A DNA stretch of 6,427 bases from positions 1-6,427 of the forward strand of contig WTHL01000063.1 of the NCBI GenBank assembly GCA_011523155.1, in the 5' to 3' direction. Below, piece by piece: positions 1 through 5,600 of this stretch. Source of the DNA: Synechococcus sp. PL34863bin_39 (GTDB lineage: Bacteria; Cyanobacteriota; Cyanobacteriia; PCC-6307; Cyanobiaceae). Made by a program: the position numbers and the translations under genes. The notes below the pieces were generated by a model. It worked only from the letters and a program-made list of their open reading frames with translations. It did not search any database and was not told where the DNA came from. Every line of letters starts with the position of its first letter. Positions within the stretch are counted from its first letter, which is position 1.

Positions 1-164
1 CCTTCAACATGTTGCTCGAGAATCAACTGGTCGAGGCGACAACCTCGTGACCCGGATCCAGCGACGCAGCTGACGAAGCGGAGAGAACCAGCACCCTTAA
101 CCAGCAGACAATCGAATCATCAATGGGTTGTTGCCTGGAGCGAACAGCGTCGTAACCAACGGGC

Positions 165-338
165 GTGAAAGTGGTTGAGACATCCATCAATCAACAGTCT
201 GTGAGACGACTTCGTCGTGTGTCAGAACAACTCTGGCCCTGGGGGCTCGCTGCCTTGCTCGTGTGGGGTCCAGGCGTGATCGCCCAACAGCAGACCATGC
301 GCGGATCCGAACCTGTGCCCCCGTGTGTAACGCCCTGA
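165..338 (+). CDS. Hypothetical small exported or membrane-anchored protein, GTG start, possibly truncated
   Basis: This is an open frame of 57 codons starting at GTG, with other in-frame GTG codons at 171 and 201. The N-terminal part carries basic residues (VRRLRRVSEQ, about residues 13-22), then a hydrophobic stretch (LWPWGLAALLVWGPGVIA, about 23-40), then a polar tail beginning QQQTMRGSEP. This is the layout of a signal peptide with a possible cleavage site after VIA. No good ribosome binding site is visible, so the start is uncertain. The frame ends at TGA 336-338 but stays open afterwards for 46 codons to a TGA at 477-479, including a segment WSNGHRNFIVRGVGARN that looks like real protein. 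It may therefore be the front part of a longer gene broken by a nonsense mutation. No family is recognised. The case for coding rests only on composition and the signal-like N-terminus. Confidence 0.35.
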   Translation: MKVVETSINQQSVRRLRRVSEQLWPWGLAALLVWGPGVIAQQQTMRGSEPVPPCVTP

Positions 339-411
339 AATCAAGACCTTCCGAGCGATGACTGGTCAAACGGTCACCGCAACTTCATCGTGCGTGGTGT
401 GGGCGCCCGAA

Positions 412-657
412 ATGTGCATGTGGTTAGTTCCTCTGTTCTTTGTGCTCCTGAGCTGGCAACCAACAGAGGCCAGAGCTGAATGATTCACCTGTCAGGAACT
501 GCAGGAGATTCGCGATCGGGTGGATTGGTCGCTGCACGAGGAACTTACAGCCGGCTGCGTTTTTTCAGACGAGGTCCAGAAGATGCACGACAAGAACGTG
601 AACCACTTGCAGGGTCTTTCACACCGCTACGGATGTGCAGAGATGAGTCAACCCTGA
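412..657 (+). pseudogene. Small secreted protein gene interrupted by an in-frame TGA
   Basis: From ATG 412 (or ATG 418) the frame encodes a typical signal peptide: a short start MCMW, a hydrophobic core WLVPLFFVLLSW, and an AxA-type end (TEARAE). Directly after this, TGA at 481-483 stops translation. The same frame then continues for 57 codons to TGA 655-657. That second part is convincingly protein-like: it begins FTCQELQEIRDRVDW, includes EELTAGCVFSDEVQKMHDKN, has three cysteines, and ends GCAEMSQP. The stop falls almost exactly at the expected junction between signal peptide and mature domain. The simplest reading is a small cysteine-containing exported protein of about 80 residues inactivated by one base change, for example TGG to TGA. 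Alternatives are a sequencing error or stop-codon readthrough. No in-frame ATG lies just after the TGA; the first in-frame GTG is in RDRVDW. No known family is recognised and no strong ribosome binding site is seen. Confidence 0.6.
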
Positions 658-684
658 ATGGTCATGCATGAAGAGCAACGGACA

Positions 685-906
685 TCAGCGCCCCCCTGAA
701 TCCACACCATAAAACCGCTTGCAATCCTCGAGAGTCAGCACACATTGCACCGTATGGTCGGGCGAAAGAATGCGATAGCTTTTCCCGGTCGCCATGCATT
801 TGACGCGGGCATTCACCACGGCCCTGAATTCAGTGGAGAACTGAATTTCCGGCCGCCATTGCTCCCCGGTTTCACCGGAGTCAACAAGACATTCAATCGT
901 GAACAT
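685..906 (-). CDS. Hypothetical protein, 73 residues
   Basis: The frame starts at ATG 904-906 (complement) and ends at TGA 685-687. The product has no hydrophobic segment or signal peptide, so it is probably cytoplasmic. It has four cysteines (in IECLV, VKCMA, VQCVL and EDCKR) and alternating charged and hydrophobic residues such as WRPEIQFSTEFRAVVNARVK, which suggest a small, largely beta-structured domain. The residue composition is that of a real protein, unlike the opposite-strand frame over the same bases. The cysteines are not arranged as CxxC pairs, so metal binding is not indicated. No clear Shine-Dalgarno sequence precedes the ATG. The gene converges on the broken secreted-protein gene, with only 27 bp between the two ends and no obvious terminator. 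No function is assigned; this resembles the short conserved hypotheticals common in marine picocyanobacteria. Confidence 0.72.
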   Translation of the reverse strand: MFTIECLVDSGETGEQWRPEIQFSTEFRAVVNARVKCMATGKSYRILSPDHTVQCVLTLEDCKRFYGVDSGGR

Positions 907-1265
907 CGCGCCAACAAGGTGCTTGTCACACGATTACATTGGTCGCCAGCCTGACCAGAAAACAGCGGATTCATCTTGGGATTGTCTTGGCAGCGCGGCC
1001 TGAAACCCTGTCATCCATCCATAAACCAGCAATGGCGGAGGGCTAGCGCAACAACACCAACGAAAATCCAACAATCAAGGCTGCATTGACGATCAAATAA
1101 ATTGCGGCAACACCGTTGTCGTGATCCATCAAACCAGTCTCGGCAACCGAGCAGCCCGACCGTGAGCACAAATCTTCAAGCAATCAAAAGATTGGTCAGG
1201 ACGACGGCGGCCCATTGATCGCGGGCCCATGCACCAAGGCCTTGATGGGGATGGGGCGAGGCTGA
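907..1265. other. Gene-poor stretch with only tentative small frames
   Basis: No confident gene lies here. On the minus strand there are three membrane-like fragments: a 29-codon continuation after the stop of the 52-residue gene (from 1265 down to 1179, containing AWARDQWAAVVLTNLLIA), the 28-residue frame at 1043-1129, and a 26-codon frame at 934-1014 ending FWSGWRPM. They could be very small genes or remnants of a decayed membrane-protein gene. No structural RNA or terminator hairpin is evident. Confidence 0.4.
1043..1129 (-). CDS. Putative 28-residue single-pass membrane peptide
   Basis: A short frame runs from ATG at 1127-1129 (complement) to TAG at 1043-1045. The product starts with a polar, acidic cap (MDHDNG), then has one hydrophobic segment (VAAIYLIVNAALIVGFSLVLL, about residues 7-27), and ends in a single arginine. 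This matches the size and layout of cyanobacterial one-helix peptides, such as small photosystem, cytochrome b6f or NDH subunits. It does not match the sequence of any of those I know, so no name is given. The Shine-Dalgarno signal is weak. It lies 136 bp downstream of the 52-residue minus-strand gene and could be co-transcribed with it. The frame is short enough to be chance, so confidence is moderate. Confidence 0.42.
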   Translation of the reverse strand: MDHDNGVAAIYLIVNAALIVGFSLVLLR

Positions 1266-1424
1266 TCAGTCCAACCTGAAAAACAGACGCGACTCCACGT
1301 CCAGATCATCGTTGTCATCGAACGCGTCACCCTCAACAATCTCGATCGCAAAATCCTTGTCATTGATTTCATGCACAATCTTCTGCCCTTCCAGAAGGTT
1401 GTGAACAATCAACAGTCTTTTCAT
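1266..1424 (-). CDS. Hypothetical acidic protein, 52 residues
   Basis: The start is ATG at 1422-1424 (complement). A good Shine-Dalgarno sequence, GGGAGG, lies about ten bases upstream on the minus strand. This decides against the longer 102-codon frame, whose extra N-terminal residues look non-coding. The product begins MKRLLIVHNLLEGQKIVHEI and becomes strongly acidic (IEIVEGDAFDDNDDLDVES) before ending FFRLD. There is no signal peptide, membrane segment or cysteine, so it is probably a soluble cytoplasmic protein. The stop is TGA at 1266-1268. The same frame stays open beyond it for 29 codons and contains a hydrophobic segment, but has no usable start codon near its beginning. It lies 127 bp downstream of the coiled-coil gene on the same strand. 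No family or function is recognised. Confidence 0.75.
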   Translation of the reverse strand: MKRLLIVHNLLEGQKIVHEINDKDFAIEIVEGDAFDDNDDLDVESRLFFRLD

Positions 1425-1525
1425 TAATGAACTGCCTCCCAAATCAAGGATGAGCCACCCGTGGAGCGTAGGCGTGGAGCGCAGCTGTGGATCGCAGAAG
1501 CTTTGACGCATGACGGCCATAACCC

Positions 1526-1539
1526 CGATCGATCGATCG
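1526..1539. repeat. Perfect 14-bp palindrome of tandem CGAT units
   Basis: CGATCGATCGATCG is a self-complementary run of three and a half CGAT units in the spacer between the 46-residue and 52-residue minus-strand genes. It could be a protein-binding palindrome or simply a short tandem tetranucleotide. Shorter versions (CGATCGAT) occur near 1882 and near 3870. No function can be inferred from sequence alone. Confidence 0.4.
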
Positions 1540-1551
1540 AGGCTGCTGCCT

Positions 1552-1692
1552 CTAGGCGGCATCGCGCCTCGCAAACGCCAGCTGCTCCTTCAACTGGTCC
1601 AGCTCAGCAACGAGCCACTGAATTTCGAGCCAATCCGTCGAGAGATCAATGGAGAGTTCCAGCTGATCAATCCGGTGTTGCAGGTCCTCCAT
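1552..1692 (-). CDS. Hypothetical coiled-coil protein, 46 residues
   Basis: From ATG at 1690-1692 (complement) to TAG at 1552-1554, the frame encodes an almost entirely helical, leucine-rich peptide beginning MEDLQHRIDQLELSIDLSTD. Heptad-like spacing of leucine, isoleucine and valine with charged residues between (WLVAELDQLKEQLAFARRD) suggests a short parallel coiled coil that would act as an oligomerisation or adaptor peptide. There is no membrane segment or cysteine. A longer frame reaches 1845, but its upstream residues (CCWRGPSKAFAG and onward) look non-coding, so I chose the internal ATG. Its Shine-Dalgarno sequence is poor, leaving the start uncertain. A weak 5-bp GC hairpin (1539-1552) overlaps the stop, without a T-run. 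The gene diverges from the 52-residue basic gene at 1888. No family name is recognised. Confidence 0.62.
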   Translation of the reverse strand: MEDLQHRIDQLELSIDLSTDWLEIQWLVAELDQLKEQLAFARRDAA

Positions 1693-1857
1693 TTGGAGAT
1701 CAAAGCAACCAAGACTCGATGGACCAGTGATTTTGTGAAAAACCTGACGCGACAGCGAACCAGGCCAACACAGGACATCCACAGCGCCAGGGCTGAAACC
1801 ATCCGAACCCGCAAACGCCTTGGAAGGGCCGCGCCAACAGCACAATCCCTAACCAGG

Positions 1858-1876
1858 CCTTAAACTGTGCTTAAGG
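1858..1876. promoter_or_regulatory. Inverted repeat covering a ribosome binding site
   Basis: CCTTAA (1858-1863) and TTAAGG (1871-1876) are exact inverted copies separated by seven bases. The right arm contains most of the AAGGA Shine-Dalgarno sequence of the gene starting at 1888. In RNA this could form a small 6-bp stem that partly hides the ribosome binding site; in DNA it could be an operator. The stem is short and AT-rich, so the effect may be weak. Confidence 0.35.
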
Positions 1877-1887
1877 ACGGTCGATCG

Positions 1888-2046
1888 ATGAATCCGGATA
1901 AGCAGCATCGCAAACTTGAAAAACTTCAGATCAAGGCGGAAGAATGCCTGACGCGGGAGGCAGCACAGAAGATCCTTCGCAAAGCCGATAAGGCCCACCG
2001 CAAGCTCTCTCAGGGAACAGAAGAGGATGCAGGCAGAGCAGCCTGA
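1888..2046 (+). CDS. Hypothetical basic helical protein, 52 residues
   Basis: The frame begins at ATG 1888 with a Shine-Dalgarno AAGGA (1873-1877) ten bases upstream and ends at TGA 2044-2046. The product, starting MNPDKQHRKLEKLQIKAEEC, is highly charged and lysine/arginine-rich. It is predicted to be nearly all helix up to about residue 42, with a polar tail (SQGTEEDAGRAA). There is no membrane segment or signal peptide, and only one cysteine. Such small basic helical proteins can bind nucleic acid or a protein partner, but no motif shows which. Codon choice and the good ribosome binding site make it a credible gene despite its length. It converges on the 39-residue minus-strand gene with a 34-bp spacer. 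The overlapping inverted repeat at 1858-1876 may influence its translation. No family is recognised. Confidence 0.74.
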   Translation: MNPDKQHRKLEKLQIKAEECLTREAAQKILRKADKAHRKLSQGTEEDAGRAA

Positions 2047-2080
2047 ACGTTTGGGTCACTGAACTGAGCGTGTCAACCAA

Positions 2081-2200
2081 TCAGCGGAGGGGATCGTTCG
2101 TTCCCTGTCGGACACTCGACAGCATCCAGGCGCCGAGGGTAGTAACGGCTGCACCGAAGGACAGAAAGGCGATCAGCTTGGTCTCCTCAGGCGACAACAT
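2081..2200 (-). CDS. Hypothetical single-pass membrane protein, 39 residues
   Basis: From ATG at 2198-2200 (complement) to TGA at 2081-2083, the frame encodes MLSPEETKL, then a hydrophobic helix (about residues 9-28, IAFLSFGAAVTTLGAWML), then a short polar, basic tail (SSVRQGTNDPLR). The layout suggests an acidic N-terminal cap, one transmembrane helix and a basic end. The Shine-Dalgarno signal is weak. The gene lies 39 bp downstream of the zinc-ribbon gene's stop and is in exactly the same frame, with 13 open codons between. It may therefore be translated from the same mRNA, or it may be the C-terminal half of a longer two-helix protein split by a TGA. It converges with the basic 52-residue gene. 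No family is recognised. Confidence 0.58.
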   Translation of the reverse strand: MLSPEETKLIAFLSFGAAVTTLGAWMLSSVRQGTNDPLR

Positions 2201-2239
2201 GACATCCGGTGCAAGATCAACCCGTCCACCCTGCCGTGC

Positions 2240-2494
2240 TCACGTCAGCAGCGTGGACTCGACTTTGACATCCGGATGGATGTCCCGCTGGTCGTGAGGC
2301 TCCAGTACCGCAGGAATGGAGAGAGCCACCAGCGCAGAGCCGACGGCCAGCAAAACAAGAGCGGGCAGCGGTCGCACCCAGGGTTGTCGCTCCAGAACGG
2401 ATCCACAGCGACGACAGATCGGTGTGGATCCGGCTGGCGGATGCAGCACAATCGCAGGTCCACAGCAGCACTGTGGGCATCGAAAGCGGGCCAT
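2240..2494 (-). CDS. Zinc-ribbon membrane protein, 84 residues, function unknown
   Basis: The start is ATG at 2492-2494 (complement), preceded by an AAGGGATGG sequence suitable as a ribosome binding site; the stop is TGA 2240-2242. The N-terminal domain has two CxxC pairs, at about residues 6-9 (CPQC) and 27-30 (CRRC), with two extra cysteines at 10 and 11. This is the classic four-cysteine zinc-ribbon knuckle pattern. Next comes a proline-flanked hydrophobic helix at about residues 43-64 (LPALVLLAVGSALVALSIPAVL), then a polar tail of about 20 residues. The expected product is a membrane-anchored protein with a cytoplasmic zinc-binding head. Zinc ribbons of this kind mediate protein or nucleic-acid contacts, but the partner cannot be told here. 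Longer overlapping frames on this strand are shadows. It diverges from mfd across 117 bp, and a 39-residue membrane gene follows in the same frame. Confidence 0.85.
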   Translation of the reverse strand: MARFRCPQCCCGPAIVLHPPAGSTPICRRCGSVLERQPWVRPLPALVLLAVGSALVALSIPAVLEPHDQRDIHPDVKVESTLLT

Positions 2495-2611
2495 CCATCC
2501 CTTCGGGTGATGAGGGGGTCATAGCAGGGGCTGTCCAAATCGGGGCTGCGCAGTGACCAAGCACTGAGCCCAATCGCTTGCGAAGATCACCGATTGACCT
2601 GAACCGCATCC
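2495..2611. promoter_or_regulatory. Divergent spacer between the zinc-ribbon gene and mfd
   Basis: This 117-bp spacer must hold signals for both divergent genes unless mfd is served by antisense-crossing transcription. On the minus strand a possible -10 element TATGAC lies at 2518-2523 (complement), without a well-spaced -35. On the plus strand no convincing -10 is seen; TTGACC near 2593 lies too close to the mfd start to be its -35. The assignment as a promoter region comes mainly from gene arrangement. Confidence 0.35.
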
Positions 2612-5600
2612 ATGCCGCTGAGTTCCCTGGTGCGCCTGCTCAAGACGACGGCGTTGACCGGTGAACTGCTCGAGCGCAGTCAACGGTCGGAACGCCTCCT
2701 GATGCGTGGGGGCGGACGCGTGGCCCGCGCCCTGGTGGCCAGTGCACTGGCACAACGGGCTGAGCAATCCATGCTGGTGGTGGTCCCAACGTTGGAAGAG
2801 GCGGGGCGCTGGACAGCTCTGCTCGACTTGATGGGGTGGAGATCCACCCAGCTGTACCCCACAAGCGAGGGATCCCCCTACGAGCCCTTTGACCCCACCA
2901 CCGAAATCACCTGGGGACAGTTGCAGGTTCTCAGCGAACTTCAGGACAGCGGCAGCGACAACGGTCTCGCCATCGTGGCGACGGAACGGTGCCTGCAACC
3001 CCACCTTCCACCTCCGGCGGCCCTGGCGCAGCGGTGCCGAACGCTTCGACGTGGCGATTCAATCGATCTTGAGGAACTCGCCGGATGGCTTGCACAACTG
3101 GGATACGAGAAGGTCTCCACCATTGACCAGGAAGGGACCTGGAGCCGGAGAGGGGACATCGTTGACATTTTTCCCGTCAGCAGCGAGTTGCCCGTCAGGC
3201 TTGAACTGTTCGGTGATGAGCTCGACAAGCTGCGGGAATTCGATCCGGCCAGTCAACGATCCCTCGATCCGGTCGAGCAGCTTCGGCTCACACCGACCGG
3301 GTTCAGCCCCCTGATCGCCGAACAGCTCAGGGAGTCGATGCCCGATGGCCTGGACAGGCTGTTGGACGAAACCCAGCTCAACACACTGCTGGAGGGGGGA
3401 ACCCCCGAGGGCATGCGTCGCCTGATGGGGCTGGCCTGGGATCAACCCGCCTCACTGCTGGACTATCTACCGGAGGGGTGCAGCGTTGTCATCGATGAAC
3501 GACGCCATGGACAGGCCCATGGCCAGCAGTGGCTGGAGCATGCGGCAGACCACTACAGCGAACTGCAACTGGACGTACCTCCCCTGCATCGCGCGATCGA
3601 TGCAGCCATGGCGCTCACAGAGGCCTTCCCTGGCTTTGACCTCGCAGAACTCCAGGAAAGCGATGATCACAGCAACGCCTTTGACCTGTCCAGCCGGCCC
3701 GTACCTGCCTACCCGAATCAATTCGGGAAGCTGGGGGAGCTGCTGAAGAGCTACCAACGCGAGCGACAGGCGGTCTGGCTGTTGTCAGCCCAGCCCAGTC
3801 GCGCCGTGGCCCTGCTCGAGGAGCACGACTGCATCAGTCGCTTCGTTCCAAACGCTGGAGACATCCAGGCGATCGATCGTTTGATCGAGCAGGGAACACC
3901 GGTGGCACTCAAAACCAAGGGGAATGCTGAGCTGGAGGGTCTTCAGCTCCCGGCCTGGCGGGTGGTGCTGATCACCGATCGCGAGTTCTTCGGGCAGCAG
4001 AACCTCACCAGCAGTGGCTATGTGCGGCGGCGACGCAAAGCGGCCAGCCGCACGGTTGATCCCAACAAGATGCAGCCGGGCGACTTTGTGGTGCACAGGA
4101 ATCACGGAATCGGTCGCTTCAAGCAACTCGAGAAACTCGCCATCAGCGGAGAGATCCGTGACTACCTCGTAGTGCAGTATTCCGACGGGATCCTGCGCGT
4201 TGCTGCAGACCAGCTGGGAAGTCTCGGACGCTATCGCGCCAACAGCGACACGCCTCCCCAGCTCAGCAAGATGGGAGGGTCTGCGTGGGTCAAGGCCAAG
4301 GAGCGCGCCAGCAAGGCGGTGCGCAAGGTCGCCCTTGATCTCGTCAAGCTCTACGCGGAGCGTCATCAGGCCGCAGGCTTCGCCTTTCCGGTGGATGGGC
4401 CCTGGCAGAGCGAACTGGAGGAATCCTTTCCCTATGAGCCAACGCCTGATCAGCTCAAGGCCACAGCCGATGTGAAGCGGGACATGGAAAAAGATCAGCC
4501 GATGGATCGACTGGTCTGCGGCGATGTGGGATTCGGCAAAACGGAGGTGGCGATCCGGGCCATCTTCAAAGCGATCACGGCGGGAAAACAGGTGGCGATG
4601 CTGGCGCCGACCACCGTGCTCGCCCAGCAACACTGGCGGACCCTGTCGGAACGCTTTGCCCCATACCCCATCAAGGTGGCCCTGCTCAACCGATTCCGCA
4701 CAACCGGAGAACGCAAGGGAATTCTGGAGGGCCTCAAGACAGGCACCATCGATGCCGTGGTGGGAACCCACCAACTCCTGAGCAAGAGCACCGCATTCGA
4801 CAAACTTGGACTGCTGGTCGTTGACGAAGAGCAGCGGTTTGGTGTCAACCAGAAAGAAAAGATCAAGGCACTGCGCAAAGACGTTGACGTGCTGACCCTG
4901 TCAGCGACCCCGATTCCGCGGACGCTTTACATGAGCCTCTCCGGCGTGCGGGAGATGAGCCTGATCACGACGCCACCGCCGCTGAGGCGGCCGATCAAGA
5001 CGCACCTCGCCGCCCTGGATGAGGAGGCCGTACGCAGTGCCATCCGCCAGGAACTCGACCGGGGCGGACAGGTGTTTTATGTGGTCCCGCGGGTGGAGGG
5101 AATCGAAGAGGTCGCAGCGCAACTACGCCAGATGCTGCCGGGCCTGAGACTGCTCGTGGCCCATGGCCAGATGGCGGAGGGAGAGCTCGAAAGCGCCATG
5201 GTGGCGTTCAACGGTGGAGAAGCTGATGTGATGCTTTGCACGACAATCGTGGAAAGTGGCCTTGATATCCCCCGGGTCAACACGATCCTGATTGAGGACG
5301 CTCACCGCTTCGGACTGGCCCAGCTGTATCAGTTGCGGGGCCGCGTCGGACGCAGCGGAATCCAGGCCCATGCCTGGCTCTTCTATCCAGGGGACGCCTC
5401 CTTGAGCGATGCGGCACGTCAGCGCTTGAGGGCGATTCAGGAATTCGCCCAACTCGGAAGTGGCTATCAGCTGGCCATGCGGGACATGGAAATCCGAGGC
5501 GTGGGCAATCTCCTTGGTGTTGAACAGAGTGGGCAGATGGAGGCGATCGGCTTTGACCTCTACATGGAAATGCTCCAGGAGTCGCTGGCCGAGATCCAGG

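Noticed and set aside
3..50. Possible C-terminal tail of a gene entering from the left (FNMLLENQLVEATTS then stop)
   Set aside because: Only 15 codons are visible; this is too short to separate from chance, although it could be the end of an upstream gene.
187..369. 60-codon minus-strand frame
   Set aside because: The arginine-rich translation looks like the reverse of the plus-strand signal-peptide frame; no supporting signal was found.
480..671. 63-codon plus-strand frame beginning at ATG 480
   Set aside because: It overlaps the mature part of the broken secreted protein in another frame and its translation is arginine/glycine-rich without protein character.
745..954. 69-codon plus-strand frame
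   Set aside because: It is antisense to the better supported 73-residue minus-strand gene and has low-quality composition.
934..1014. 26-codon minus-strand frame ending SAVFWSGWRPM
   Set aside because: It has no ribosome binding site and no recognisable feature; it is short enough to be chance.
1510..1863. 117-codon plus-strand frame
   Set aside because: It is antisense to the coiled-coil gene and extends into a spacer; it has no motif or ribosome binding site.
165..2494. Idea that TGA is recoded as an amino acid in this genome
   Set aside because: mfd uses TGG for tryptophan, contains no in-frame TGA and itself ends in TGA, so TGA acts as a stop here. The repeated interruptions are better explained by decay or chance.
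2217..2609. 130-codon minus-strand frame over the zinc-ribbon gene
   Set aside because: It covers the same bases in another frame; the 84-residue frame has paired CxxC motifs, a clean membrane helix and a good ribosome binding site.
2519..3004. 161-codon minus-strand frame across the mfd start
   Set aside because: It overlaps the conserved N-terminus of Mfd, its composition is rich in Gln, Gly and His, and no domain is evident.
3785..4774. 329-codon frame on the minus strand inside mfd
   Set aside because: It lies wholly antisense to the conserved polymerase-interacting and motor domains of Mfd. Long antisense frames are common opposite GC-rich genes, and its translation has no recognisable motif.
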